Assembly: GCA_037042915.1 (NCBI GenBank)
Contig: CM073197.1
Span: forward strand, 1,178,001 to 1,242,000
Origin: Auricularia sp. M13
Taxonomy: Eukaryota > Basidiomycota > Agaricomycetes > Auriculariales > Auriculariaceae
Reading direction: 5' to 3'
DNA length: 64,000 nt
Of this stretch, positions 48,549 through 60,637 are shown piece after piece (within the stretch, counting starts at the first letter, position 1; every line of letters starts with the position of its first letter). The notes below the pieces were generated by a model. The model saw only the letters and a program-made list of their open reading frames with translations, ran no database searches and had not been told where the DNA came from. The position numbers were made by a program, and so were the translations under genes.

Positions 48549-51115
48549 ATGGCCGTACGACTCGGGAACGGGCTTACCTCAAAAGACAAGGGCCGCCACT
48601 CGCCTCTGCCGTCGTACGCGCAGGAGAAGGCGGCCGCGCGCTACTCGCAGCAGCCGTGGACGACGTCCGTCTACCTGCCGCTGCCCGCCGTGCGCGGGCG
48701 CAGACTACGCCTCGTGCTCCCCGTGCCGCCGCGAATATACCAGGCCAGCGTCGCGCGCTTTGGGCGCAAAAGAGGGTCGGCCGTCTTCGCCGTCGGCGCC
48801 GTCGTCTTCCTCTGGCTCGTGCTCTCGCTCGCCCGCCGCTTAAATGACAAGGCCCACGGCTGGGGCGACGGCATATGGACCGACCCGCCCACGCTCGTCT
48901 TCGACCGCCCGGAATTGCAACGGATTTGGCGCTGGGAGATTGCGGCGGGCCACTACCCCAGCTCCAGGCTCAGTGCGCTGCGTTTTGCTGGTATGGAGAC
49001 GCTGAGGTTCTGACTTGTCCTCGCTGCAGTACCTGAGGAAATTGGCCTGCAAGAAACGCCGCTCAACTCTGGCCTGCCCCGGCGCTCAGAGCATCCGCCG
49101 CGACGCAACCTGACAGGAGCGCGAATCCCCACTGCCATTCAACATACCATTGGCACCGGCTCCAGACGGGTCTACCTCGACATTGCCAGTGAGCCTCCGA
49201 ACACCGCGTATCCGCCTCGCCCCGTCCCAGGCAGCGTGGCCGACCTGGACATCATCATGGACCATTGCGACTTCAGCGAGAACAAGGTCCGCGCTCCATC
49301 GCGTGCTTTTCGCTTGTTGTATGCTAATCCCGCGTGCAGTACGTCCGTGACTGCTTAGAGGTCCTGCGCGTCGGCAGCGGCCTCGACAACGAGCGACACG
49401 TGCGTCGCGGCAACACCGACGACTGGAAGTATATCTACGTCGAGAAGCCCGTCGAGGACGACTCGTCTGAACTCGCGCCACGCAAGCTCGACGCGGAAGC
49501 ACTTGCGGCCGCAGCAGCAAAGCCTCAGGCGCTAGTTTTCCAGCCCGGGTTGCTCGAGCCGCCGCTGCGCTTACCGCAGGCGCAGCCCGCACGCCCGTAC
49601 TACGAGTTGGAGTCGCACTGCGATCCCGACTACCCGCGCACGTTCCACATGTTCTGGGCAGGCCCGTTCACCGACAAGCCTTACATGGCGCTGCTCTCCT
49701 TCCTGTACACCCAAAATCTGGGCCTGCATCTGGAAAGTCCGCCAACGAATGTGTGCAGACCGCAATTCTGGCTCTGGATCAACCCGGGGCCTGCGGCGGC
49801 GGTCCCGAACCCGACCGCGTTCCAGGACATGATGGCTTCGCTCGAGAACAACCCGTGGTCGAAGCCGTTCCTGCACGCGCGCTTTAAGGACGTCATCCAG
49901 TTCAAGCTCTGGAACACCACCGAGCAGCTCGACAGCATACCGGAAATCAAGGATGACTGGCGCAAGTTCGAGGACGCGCTTTTCAACTCTGGCGGACATG
50001 TCATTAAGGCTCCGAAGAAGAAGAATGCGACGTCGACCGCCACTACGCAGGCATCTGGCGCGGAAAGGGCGATACGAAGGACCAGGAGCCGTCGCCCACC
50101 AACAAGGGCAGCAGCGGTGGCGCGCAGGACGACCTGTTCGAGCGCACGGGTACAACGTCCGCAAACACCTACGATCGCATGTCCGTCATTCTCTCCGATA
50201 TGGCGCGTTTCGTGCTGTGCCATCGGTTCGGTGGCACCTATTTGGATGCCGACACGCTGCTCATGCGCGATTGGGAAGAGCTCTGGGGCTGGAAGGGCCA
50301 TTTGCGTACCGGTGGTCTCGTTTGCCCAAGTACAACACCGCCGTCCTGCGCATGAGCAAGAACTCTGCATTGGGCTCCTTCCTCTTCCGCACAGCGCTGC
50401 GCAACGGACTGGATTTCCACCCGATGACAGTCTCGAGGTACACACGCGATGCGTACCTAGAGGGGCTTCTGCTGCGCTTGCCAGACGCCCTGTTTGACTC
50501 GGCGTGGCTGAATACGGAATACTACCAGCTTGACCGCCCGGCGTTTCCGTATCTTGGTAGGCGAGTATTCAGCGTCTCGCCCGATGTCTTGCGCTCCTAC
50601 TAAAGCATATGTTTACAGCTTCCAGGAGTTCTTCGACACACCTTCTCAACACGCAGCGGCTCCACAGCAGCTTGGTTTCACGGGCTTCTTCCGCGGCGCA
50701 TACGCCTATCACTGGCATAACTTCTGGTACGCCTTGCTTACGTTGTGTTTCCACGAACACGCATTCAATGTTTTACACTAGGTGGAAAGCATTCGACCCG
50801 GCGAGAAATTGGCCTGATCTTGGACCTCGCTTCATTGACTGCGAGAAAAAGCAGCGCGCTTTATTGCGCGAGGCCCAGCGTATCGAAAAAGCGAAGCTCG
50901 CCCAGGCGCAAAGATCGATGCAGAATGTCGGGAAGGCGTCGCCCGCCCCACCCCCGATTCCTGCATATGAGGAGCACTTGGAAATGAGCGACGCGGAAGA
51001 CGTGCTGTCGGACAAGCGCGACCTCGCTTGGGCGACGGTCATGAAGCGCACGTTCGAGGCATACATTCGCGGCGAGCAGCCGAACATGTACGGCGAGTGG
51101 ATCATATGGCCATAG
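48549..51115 (+). CDS. DXD-motif glycosyltransferase, type II membrane protein (GT32-like)
   Basis: A short cytosolic part (MAVRLGNGLTSKDKGRHS) and a signal anchor (AVFAVGAVVFLWLVLSLARR) precede a lumenal domain. That domain has FHMFWAGPFTDKPYMALLSF and LPRRSEHPPRRNL. The nucleotide-sugar site is RFVLCHRFGGTYLDADTLLM (DxD), and KYNTAVLRMSKNSALGSFL, then GFTGFFRGAYAYHWHNFW, follow. This is the order seen in Golgi GT32/Gb3-synthase-fold enzymes; donor and acceptor are unknown. Introns are at about 48974-49028, 49288-49339, 50557-50607 and 50729-50780. The frame breaks twice by one missing base, at 50009-50030 (run of GAAGAAGAA) and 50288-50306 (AAGGGCC), without splice sites. The protein ends NMYGEWIIWP. 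Confidence 0.78.
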
Positions 51116-51580
51116 TGGCCAGCACGCCCCTCGCGTCTTCGTTCATCCTTCATGCGGTTACATATATCTCTTTATCAAGTGCATATTCTCTCCTCGCCGC
51201 AACGCCTGCCTGCTGCCCGCTCTCCAAACGCAATACACCCTCCCTCCGTCTTGCTCGCCTCCGCTTTCCCGACCAATCATCCACGCATTGTCATCACGAC
51301 CTCTCTCACTCACAAGCGCAGCCTTCTGTCGGTGGACCTTGTTCTTCCTCCCCGTTCTTTCGCAGACTTGCCGCCCTTTTTGACGTTCCTCCGTGTGTTA
51401 TTCACTATTCCACTATTTACGTCTCGACTATTGGATCACTGTTCCTGCGCTGCTCGCCCGTGGTTGTTCGGCGTGGAGGAAAATACTGCAACTACTCCCA
51501 CATAGAATGTATTCCCTCTCAATTACAATCTATCCTCTCACTCATACCTGCCTTTCTTTCCCTCATCAGAATATCTGAAA
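51116..51580. other. Convergent 3' ends
   Basis: About 465 bp, pyrimidine-rich on the plus strand (TCTCTCAC, CTTTCTTTCCCTC). No gene seen. Confidence 0.4.
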
Positions 51581-52665
51581 TCATGCGCTCAGGAGGCCGC
51601 GAGCTTGCAGCGCCTTGGTAACGGCGTCCTTGAGCGTCGCGATGACGTGCTCGGGGTTCTGGGCGTTGAATATCGCGGTGCCTGCGACGATGACGTTGCT
51701 GCCTGCAGAAGCAAGATGAGATGAGATGGATGATCCGCCGATTAGCCCAAATCCGCGCGCGGAGATAGGGGCTAATCCACTTGCCTGCGTCCGCGCACTG
51801 GCCAATGGTCGCGGGCCCGACGCCGCCGTCGACCTCGATGTCCTTGTCCGGGAAGCGGTCTCGCAGCTCGGACACCTTGGGCACGCAGCGTTCGATGAAT
51901 TTCTGGCCGCCCCGACCTGCATGAATATGGGATTCGTACGGTTAGCAGTACGGATAATGAGACGACAAACCGGGGTAAACGGTCATGACCAGCAGCATAT
52001 CCGCTGCGCGGCCCACTTCGTCTGTGATGGCGCTCGAGGGCGTGTCGGGCGAGATGGCGACGCCCGCCTTCATGTTCTTGTCCTTGATCTTCTGAATGAG
52101 TGCCAGCGGGTCCGCTGCACCAAACCTCAGTTATCAGTGCTTCTACAGCGTCAATAGGCCACGCACAGGTCGCCTCGATGTGGAAGCAGTACAGCGCGCC
52201 GCCAGCAGCTGCGATATCGTCTACCCACTGCGCCCTCATTTGCACTGCGTCGTGCCAGATGCAGCCCGCAAACGCACCTGCTCCGGCTTCGCGACCATCA
52301 TATGGCAGTCCATGAATATGTCTGGGATGCCCTTCTTCACGCACGCCAGCACGGGCGCGCCTGCGATCGCTCACTTAGAACCGATGAACGCGATGCTCGG
52401 CTAGATCTGAAGCGCACCCATCGTGATATTGGGCACAAAGTGGCTGCCTCATCGTCAGACGCGCCAGGTTCACAGCAGCAGTGCGCGCACCCGTCCATAA
52501 CATCTGGATCATCGTAGGATTATCATCGAGCATATATCGCCAGTAACGACAATGCGCACCCATATGCAGCCATTGTGCGCCACCCTTGATCATGCGTTTG
52601 CATTCCGCGGTAAGCTGCCCAAAGTCGGACGCGAGCACAGAGGGCGATATAATAGCTTGGGGCAT
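51581..52665 (-). CDS. RPE1: Ribulose-phosphate 3-epimerase
   Basis: Pentose phosphate pathway enzyme interconverting ribulose 5-phosphate and xylulose 5-phosphate; TIM barrel with a catalytic metal. It starts [18 protein letters not shown] (ATG at 52663-52665). [18 protein letters not shown] carries metal ligands and the active Asp. [20 protein letters not shown] adds the ligand His, then [12 protein letters not shown] and [28 protein letters not shown] holds the second catalytic Asp, and [20 protein letters not shown] binds phosphate. Seven short introns join in frame. Complete for the family at about 235 residues. Confidence 0.94.
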
Positions 52666-53276
52666 GGTCGCGGCGTCTGCGTTCACGATGAGAGATTACA
52701 GTTGCAAGTCGTCAGTGGCGCGGTGCCGGCCCGGCCTGGCCAGATAGCCATCCGACTCTCCTGAAACCGCCTCCTCCATGCGCACACACGCCAGCGTCTG
52801 AGCACAAACAGATATTGGGGGACAACAGTCGCATGACATAGACAGCTCGGAGCGTAAGTAACAATACTTGATAACAAGGGGCAGACAGCGGAGAGGGTAA
52901 TGCTGGGATGGATGGCGAACGAGAGTAAGCGGGAAGCGGGCGTACGTGTGGGGTGGTATGCAAAGTGTCGGTCGTGAGGATGGAGGGAAGTGGAGGTAGG
53001 GAGAGAAAGCTGGTTGATGGTTGACAAAACGTCCAAAAACATGAACGAAAGAGTAAAAGGAAGTCGTAAAACGAACGGAACCCAGGCAGGCAGGCAGAGT
53101 CCCTTCTATCTATCTGGGAGCGTATAAGTAGGGCGGGGGCAGCGCGGGCGACGGCGAGGGTAATGCAGTATACTGTACGTGTAGGTAGGGTAGATGTCCG
53201 TGTGCGTGGAGTTCGGGATGGACATACATAACATATCAGCGTTCACTCACTCACAGGGCCGTAGTATATCACCACT
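52666..53276. other. Intergenic: epimerase promoter side
   Basis: About 610 bp between two minus-strand genes. Purine-rich on the plus strand around 52950-53110, so pyrimidine-rich on the epimerase sense strand, as in a leader. No TATA box identified with confidence. Confidence 0.4.
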
Positions 53277-56076
53277 TCAATTCGGCGGATCGCGGCTGGC
53301 GTCGCGCATGAAATAGTCCGCCGTCCGCGAGCGCCGCTTTTCCTGGCGACCAGGGAACGGCACCTCAGCGGCAGGAGCAGCGCCGAGAGCGCGCGAGTCG
53401 CGTTTCGACGCGGAGCCTGCGCCAGGTGTGTCGACAAAGTGTTGCTGCTGGTACCGCTGCCAGTCCTCAACTTTCATCGTCGACATGCGTCTCGACGACC
53501 CGCCGAGCTTGTCCGCGCTCTGGCTGCGTCGATGGCTGTCGCGGGGCCGCTGAGCTTCGGCGCCGGGAGCACGCTCGGCGGACCGCTCCTTGTTGCGCCC
53601 GCGATCTTTGGCGCGCTGGAGCGTGTCCTGCTCCTTGCGCTCCATGACCGTCTTTTCAATCCTCTTCGAGCGTTCCCAGCGCTCGCGCGCCTGGTCGATT
53701 TCCGCCTGCTCCTTCTCCGCCTTGCTCAACGGATCCTGCAACGAACGCAGCTTCTCGCGATGGCGCGCCGTAAGCTCCTCGAACGTGTGCGTCCGCGGAG
53801 AGGGTGTGTTGACCACTGGACTATTATTGGCCGACTGCTTGCGCTGCGGCGGCAGGATGGTGACGGGCGGTGGACCAGTCTGCGCAGGCGACGCGCTTCG
53901 CAACTGCGGCGGAATGATGTTGCCCGAGCTGCTCCCCTTCTTGTGCCGGGGCCGCGTCTGGGCAAGCGGGATGTTGTCCGACGAGCTGCTGCCGCTCCTC
54001 GTGCCCGTGCCTTCGCGGTACGCAGCAATCTTGCCCATCTCGATGTCGGTCGGCGTCACAGGGTCAAGCGTACCGGTCTCAAGGAAGGCGCTCTCGCGCT
54101 TCTGGCGCCGCATAAGAGCGTCACTAACGGCAGCAGGGATAGCAAACAGCGACGTGCGGCGCGGCGCAGGGGCTTCAACAGGCGGCGAGTGAGGCGTGAC
54201 GATCTTGCGCTCGCGCGTGTATGCGTCCCACTCCTCGCGCAGTGGCGTGCTAGTCGGGCGCGGGATCGCCTGTCCGAACTCTGAGTTAGTAGGATGAAGC
54301 ATGCTCGCACGTGGGACCAGTGGCGATGAAGACGTCCTGGCGTGGCGCGACGGGCTAGAAGCTGAGGTCGTTGCGCCGCGGTACATGTCCATCGAATGCA
54401 CCCGGGGACGATCAAGCGTCGCCGGGTTGATACGTGCATCAAGCTCGTTGAGGCTCTGGCCAAAGCTCTGCAAGCGTGGACGACCCTCTTCGCCTAAAGA
54501 GGGCAGGGGTGTGCCGGACGCAGAGCGCAGGACGTCGATGGAGCGGCGGATCGTCTGAATCTCTGCAAGCAGCTCTTCACGTTGCGCAAGGTCGGCCTTC
54601 TCCTGCTCCGTCATAGGCCGGTGGCCACCATGGCCGTCGGCCACAAAATCGGGCGGAATGGTAGACGCAATGCCCTCGCCGAGGTCGAGCGTTGGGAGAG
54701 CACCCGGGCTCTGTGCCCTCGCCGCGTCTCCAAGCGCGTTTGGCCCAGACGACAGCCGTCGGGATCCCGTTAAACTGAATTGTGACGAATTCCGTCCGTC
54801 AGTCATTACGCCAGGCGTGGAGCCCTCGCCGTGGTCGTTATTGCCCAACAAAAGCGGGATCGTCGACAGGTTAGACCGCGTACGACCGTGCTCCTTTTCC
54901 CAGCGCTCGAGGTCCTTGACAACGCCGTCAAAGCGCTCAGCAGCGTGAGCTTCAGCTTCCTCTTCGCGGCGCTTTTCCTCTTCAGAGATCTCCTTGAGCT
55001 TCTTGCGAAGCACAGCCAGCACGCGAAGTTGTACGGCAGCTCCCATGAGGAAGACTGCAGCGATGAGGCCGAGGAGGATCTGCATGACCTGGGTGAGCTG
55101 GAAGGGGACGCCCGTGCCGTTGAACTTTGGGAAAAGCTTGTTGAACCCGAGGTTGTAGACGTAAAACTGGGGTCCAGAATTGGCATTCATTCAGTTGCGG
55201 GTCCCGGGAAACGACACGTACCTCCTTGAGCCCGGACGAGGCGTAGCAATCCACGCCGAGGATGAACGCGGTCGCGCCGACAAAGGCCGTCGAGACGAGC
55301 ATGACCTGGTAGTGCATCTTGGGGAATGTGCAGGCGACGAAGCCGGCAGTGGCGCAACCTGTCAGCAGGAACGGACACACGTTCAGTTCGCGTGTGACGC
55401 ACAGGGGGAAGGAGGAGCGTTCATGACACCCACCTATGTAGAACAGCCAGCGGAAGCCAATGGGGCCGATGAGCCCCCCGGCTCGAAAGCATTGAATCCA
55501 CAGCGCAAGCGCGAATCCGCCCCATCCGCCAACGACGTAGCGGGCGAGCTTCCACACGAGCACGGCGACGCCGCCGCCCACAAAGCCTGCAACGGAGCAC
55601 GAGAGCACGAAGAGCCCGCGCAGGGTTTTACTGGGCGGGTGGATGGCGTCGAGCACGCCGAATTTGAGAATCATGGCGAGCGCGGCCAGGGCCAGGGTGT
55701 AAAATCCGACAATGAAGAAGCTGGACCAACGGTTCTTGTGCCCCAGGAAGGCCGTTGGGATACCCGTCAAAATAAGGAGCGCGCCGAGAACGCCAAAGGC
55801 GGGGTCGATGTGCGTGTCGAGGAGCACGGGCTTGGGCGTCGGGCTCGCCGTCGGCGTGACGGGGAAAATCACAGGGACGGTGGTCGTGATGGTCGTCGTC
55901 AGCGCGCTGGTGCTGGTGTGGGTGCGCGAGCCGCTGGGCAGGCCGACGGGCACGGTCGTGACTATCGTCGTCGTGACCAGGCTCGTCGTCAGACTGGACG
56001 TCGGCGTCGAGCTCTGCGCGCTGACGCCGGCCGCGAGCGCGGGGAGCAGAATGCAGGCGAGCCTCTTGAGGGCCAT
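53277..56076 (-). CDS. TM7/TMEM198-like multi-pass membrane protein with long cytosolic tail
   Basis: A signal peptide (MALKRLACILLPALAAGVSA) and a Ser/Thr-rich lumenal part (TSSLTTSLVTTTIVTT, likely O-glycosylated) precede seven hydrophobic segments. These include FGVLGALLILTGIPTAFLG, FFIVGFYTLALAALAMIL, FVLSCSVAGFVGGGVAVLVW and FVACTFPKMHYQVMLVSTAF. Another is TQVMQILLGLIAAVFLMGAA. The arrangement fits the TM7S3/TM198 (DUF4203) family. Behind them lies a disordered tail of about 450 residues with a charged helix (LKEISEEEKRREEEAEAHAA) and many Ser, Pro and Arg, ending FMRDASRDPPN. Three introns. Function unknown in fungi; the family is thought to act at membranes in signalling. Confidence 0.7.
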
Positions 56077-56274
56077 GGCCGGCAGTGAGAGCGAGGGTTT
56101 GTGGAGGGAAGAGGGAAAGGGAGCCGGCGGACACAAACAGCTCCCGGCACGTCATCGCGACTCGGTCGAGGTTCTCTCATCTGCCGCACGTGCCCGCGGT
56201 CAATCAATATTCGTAAGTATCGATCGGCGCACAGCACCAATTTGCTCTCAACAAATTTCAACGCATGCATATGC

Positions 56275-58038
56275 TCACTCTCCCCCAGGCTCGTATTGCT
56301 CAGGTACTATCGACAGCCGTCGGTACACGTCGCGCATCCGCGCCTCGTCCTCAGCAGATGCGCCTATAACCTCCACCACACGCCCTTCGGTCCCGCGCCG
56401 CCCGACTCGGCCAGCGAGGTGCCGGTACACAAATGCGTTTTCCGGAACGCCCATTATAAAGACGTGCGACACTGGTAAATCAATCCCGCGTGTTGTCGCC
56501 CGAGTGCATACGAGCAGGGTCATCGCACCTTCCCAGCGCTGCAGGAAGGCCTCCTGCCCACGAATCGTCAAGTCGAGCGGGAGCGCATTGAGACCAAGAG
56601 ACTGCAGTTCGTCCACTACACGCGGCACCGAGCTGCCGTCGGGTAGGACGAGCAATCCCAGTTTCTCAACGTCCAATGCGACGCAGGCCGCAACGCATTC
56701 GAGGAGCTCGGCACTGGGGACGCTAGCAGAGCGGGGCACCGGCACGTTGGCATTCGCGCGCCTTTTCGCCTTCGCGTCGGGCACGGGCAGCTTGCCATGC
56801 GGGTCGAGGTCGCTCGCCTCGCCGTCCCGGCGGACGACGAGGCAGTAGTGCTTGACGAGGCCGGGCCGCGCGAGTCCAGGCCCCCCTAACGTGATCCCGG
56901 CGGGGACGTCCTCCTCGGCCACGTCGCCCTCGTCGGGGCCGCTAAAGCCGACCTTGAGAAGCGGCCGCGGCGAGCCGCTGAGCCACGCCGTGTCGCGCAG
57001 GACGAAATCGCGCAGCGCAAGCGGGAACGTCGCGCTGGCGAGCACGACCTGCAGCGGCACGCGGCCGACGTCCTGGCCCGCGTAGCGCGCGAGCGGTACG
57101 CACTTGGGGCGTGCCTCGAACAGCGCGTCCATGAACGCCATCGCGTCCGGCGGGTGCAGCGGGCGGCCGGACGGCCCCGCCGATTCGGGCGACTTGGCGC
57201 TCTTCTGCCCGAAGCCTAGCAGATAGTCCGCCTCGTCGAGCACGGCGGTGCGAAGCGTGCGCGGCTGCAGCGCGTCTGGGTGCGCGCGCCACAGGTCGAG
57301 CAAGGCGCCGGGCGTCGCGACGAGAATATGCGGCGGGTCCGCCTGCAGGCGCTCGGCGTGCATCGCGCTGCTCTCGTCGTCGCCGCGCACGATCGTCTGC
57401 ACGACGCTCGGCAGCTGCTCGTGCAAGTCCGCCGGTGTCAGCATGCGCACCCACTCCGCCCACTGCGCGGCGAGCGACGCGTGCGGGACGATGACGAGAC
57501 TGGTAATCGCCCGTCTTCTTTGCCGCCTTTCCTCGTCGGCCGCATACAGTGGTCCAGCGCGCTGCTTGGACAGCAGAGCGACGGCCAGTCCAAATGACCT
57601 ATGTATCGAAAAATAATCAATGAACCTGCAAACGCGCTGTGATAACCAGTGAAACGTACTTGCCGCTGCCAGCACCGTCGCGAATGAAGACGTCCGCCTC
57701 CCCGCGCACAACGGCTGGAATGAATTCGCGCTGCACGGCTGACGGGTCGTTCACTTGCGGAAAATTTCGTATGCCAGCCACGACGGATGTCCGCAAGCCC
57801 AGCTGCCCAAACGCGCGCAGCGAACGCGCCTGGGGTGCTTCCGAGTACGCTGCGTCGGTTGCTCTTTGCGAGGTGTAACAGACGCGTCCGATTTTGCGCC
57901 AGAGCCGGAAGACACGGTCGTGGCGGCGGCACGACTGCTGGACGCTGCGCTAGCGAGATGATATGCACGCTGTAGCCTGCATGACGAAGGGCAGAGTGCA
58001 CGTAGAGCTCTTATAGCATGTGTCGATCCAACTCTCAT
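56275..58038 (-). CDS. DEAD-box ATP-dependent RNA helicase, probably mitochondrial
   Basis: The N-terminus MRVGSTHAIRALPSSSRAA (two exons) looks like a mitochondrial presequence. Helicase motifs in order: Q-like region FPQVNDPSAVQREFIPAVV; motif I GAGSGKS, its Lys codon split by an intron; Ia LVIVPHASLAAQW; II VLDEADYLL; III LASATFP; V TRATTRGIDLP; VI YRHLAGRVGRRG. The spacing between I and II is long, and inserts (KSPESAGPSGRPLHPP, RRANANVPVPRS) interrupt the core, as in MRH4-like mitochondrial helicases. The frame shifts by one missing base at about 57815-57842, near CACCCCAGG, between the presequence part and RSLRAFGQLGLR. The stop is at 56275-56277. Confidence 0.83.
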
Positions 58039-58462
58039 ATGCCACGAACGTCGCGGCCTATGGAAGCAGCAAGCAAATTGGAAAAAAGTGACGCGAATTG
58101 CCGACGTCACCTTGTGCGTCCAGCGGACATCAGCACAAGCACGTAGTGGAAACGTTCAGGTTTCTATGCTATAGCAGATACTTTATTTCATCTCATACAA
58201 CTCCGTGGTTGCGCTACAGTGAGTACCAACAATCGGGAATAAAGCCTAGCAAACAGAAAACCGCCGCCGCTCTTCAAGCTCTTCTAGTATCATCGACTTG
58301 CGAAAAGGGGGGTGGGAGCCGTCCGAGCACAGCCCGAACGAGAGCAGGGGCGGGCAGGGGTAAGGGCAAGCCCTTAGGAGAAAAGAAAAGGAGGGGGTTA
58401 AATCTACATTCGAGCGCGGCTCAGGAGAGGGTGAGGCGTTGGATGGTGCTGGAGCGTCGCCC
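58039..58462. other. Intergenic, no gene recognised
   Basis: About 420 bp between two minus-strand genes, holding the helicase promoter and the 3' UTR of the expansin-like gene. Nothing else seen. Confidence 0.4.
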
Positions 58463-59512
58463 TTAGACGAAGCTCCAGGTGACGCCGTGAATGCGGCCCT
58501 CGCCAAAGTCTGCGAGCTTCGCGAATGCTGGGCGCATCATGAGATTTTTTTGCAGGAGCCAAAAGGACAAAGGAAACGTACCAGCGGGGCTGAAGTCCAG
58601 GGAGCCACATGCACAGCCTGTGCAGCGGTCGACCACAGTGACCGTGACCGCTGTCGCATAATTGTGAGCATTGATTGAATAATATGCTCCCAGAGGAGCT
58701 TACATTTGCCTTGGTAATTGGCCTGGATCTTCTTGCCGCAGATAGGGTTGTTCTGGCATAGCGTGAGCACAAGAAGGTTGTGTCAAAGTTGCACTCGACA
58801 TACGTTTGGGTTCCCGCCGGTGTAGTTACTGGGCCAGAAAATTAGCTGACGAGGCTGACAGACCTTTTACGACACTTACGGGAAAGTATCGTAGAGGTCC
58901 TGGGAAACAGCCACGATGAGGTCATCATTGGTCGTCGTCTTGCCACAAGCACCAAGGCCTTGAACAGACTGTGAGCCACAAGATGCAGGTCGCAATGAGA
59001 CGGACTGACCAGTGTCGAAGAACGTGCCTGCACAGGACAAAGGAGATCAGCGATCAGTCGCTGGACGACGACGGTGACGCACCGTCTCCACTCAGTCCAC
59101 CCTGCGTGCTGCGGGCGCCGCAGGATCCGCCGGTCGACGGAGGCGGGGCTGGGTCGGACGTGGGCTTGGGGGCCGGGGCAGAGGTCGGCTTCGGGGCGGG
59201 CGTGTTGGAGGTCGGCTTGGGCGCCGCGGGCAGCGACGTGGGCTTGGGCGCGGGTTCGGGGGCGACGTTGACGGGGGTTGTGGGCTTGGGCGCTGCCGAC
59301 TTGGACGTGTTGGACAGCGGCGCCTGAGGGCCGCAACGCTTTGCGCGGCGGATGCGCTGCTTCGGCTGGGCGTCGGCGACGGGCGTGAGGAGGCGGGCGG
59401 CGAGCGCAGCGTGGGCGTGCTCCCGGGCAGCGAGCTCGGCACGGGCGTTGTGCGGGGTCGTGAGGGCCAGGGCGGAGGCGGCGAGGACGGCGAGGGCGAG
59501 GAAGCGGGCCAT
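58463..59512 (-). CDS. Secreted expansin-like (RlpA/double-psi beta-barrel) protein
   Basis: A signal peptide (MARFLALAVLAASALAL) is followed by a propeptide-like stretch with basic sites (KQRIRRAKR), then a linker of repeated Ala-Pro-Lys-Pro-Thr-Ser units (about residues 70-130). The C-terminal domain has GTFFDTGQ, the fungal expansin-like signature GACGKTTTNDDLIVAVSQ, LYDTFP, NPICGKKIQANYQGK, VVDRCTGCA and LDFSPAGAFAKLAD. It ends HGVTWSFV. The conserved VDRC Asp is kept. The second (carbohydrate-binding) domain of true expansins is absent. These proteins are secreted and loosen or bind cell-wall polymers. Start is the ATG at 59510-59512; five or six introns. Confidence 0.87.
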
Positions 59513-60637
59513 TGCGAGCGAGAGTGTCGTTGCGAAAGAACGGACGGCGGCGGACACGGTCAACGAAGGTGGGCGAGCTGGAGCTGAAAGAGGGCCTGGA
59601 CGGCTGCTTGCACGGCGCGAGCCTATTTCTATGCGCAATAGGCGCACAGCCTCGCGCCCACTTACGGCACCAACGCGCTATACTTCCGTCTCTCATTCTC
59701 ATGCCGCCACGCGTGTCCCGCGTGCCCGCGCGCTCTCACACCTCATCACACGCGAAAACGGCCCATTCCACGCCCGCACCATGCATGCAGACGCGCCAAA
59801 TGACTGTCCTCGGCCCTTAGTAGGGCAACCGTTGCGCCTCGGAGAAGCGCCTTCTGTTCATCTCTCCCTCCGACACGAAGCTGTTCGACATGCCGCGGCT
59901 TGGTATATATAGCTACCAACAGTGCGGCAGCCATCCTGAACCATAGGGAAGCGATCTCCAGACTGCCCTGACCCCAGCGTGAGAGGTCACATACCGACGT
60001 CACGATCTCCGTGACAGGGCAAGTGGACTCCATTATGTCCCTGCAAACGATTCGCGTATGCATTCTCGTGTGCGCCCAGCTGGCGATTGCAGGTTGGCTT
60101 CGCCCACGACCGCGGGAGCTCTTCCTATTGTCGCCTTTTCATTGTCACCGTGATCGGCCGAACTTGAAGATCATCTCTGCCTCGGAAACCAGGGTTCTAT
60201 TATCGTGCACGAACCTATTTCTATGGCTCAATATAGCGCCAGGAGACGAGCCCAGCCCCATAGATAGTATTGACTCCTGCCTTCGTGCAGATCTACCACT
60301 GAATTATACAAAGAATGGGAAGAAATGCCAGCTGCCACTCGAGCAGCGAGCCGTAGTAAGTACGTTATTGCCGTCGAGCTTTGGACACCGGCCTAGTGCA
60401 AAAGGCAATTTTACTCTAAGACTTCTTTCATTTGAGTGGGCAATCTGACTCTTTGCGGGTAAGATGCGAATCCCACGATGAGCGACCCAACTTCTGGAAT
60501 GGACGGAAGGAATGGATTATTGGAAGGTAATTACAGCAGCGAAGGAAAAGGTATACGGTTATACACGGGGCATAGACATTCAGAAACGCCCCGCCCTTTT
60601 ACTCGTCGGCGGTCCCATTACTGCAAATCATCAGCGA
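59513..60637. other. 1.1-kb intergenic region with one unassigned open frame
   Basis: A TATATATAG element sits at about 59904-59912. Downstream on the plus strand an open frame runs from ATG 60034 to a stop at 60446-60448 (about 138 residues, MSLQTIRVCILVCAQLAI...). The start could be a signal peptide, but the rest is not recognised and may be noise. The remainder shows nothing. Confidence 0.3.

Noticed and set aside
52666-52686. Upstream start of the epimerase at 52686
   Set aside because: It is a GTG; the conserved N-terminus begins at the ATG at 52665.
55180-56088. 302-codon plus-strand frame opposite the TM7-like gene
   Set aside because: The minus strand has signal peptide, membrane helices and splice sites; the plus frame has no motif and covers introns.
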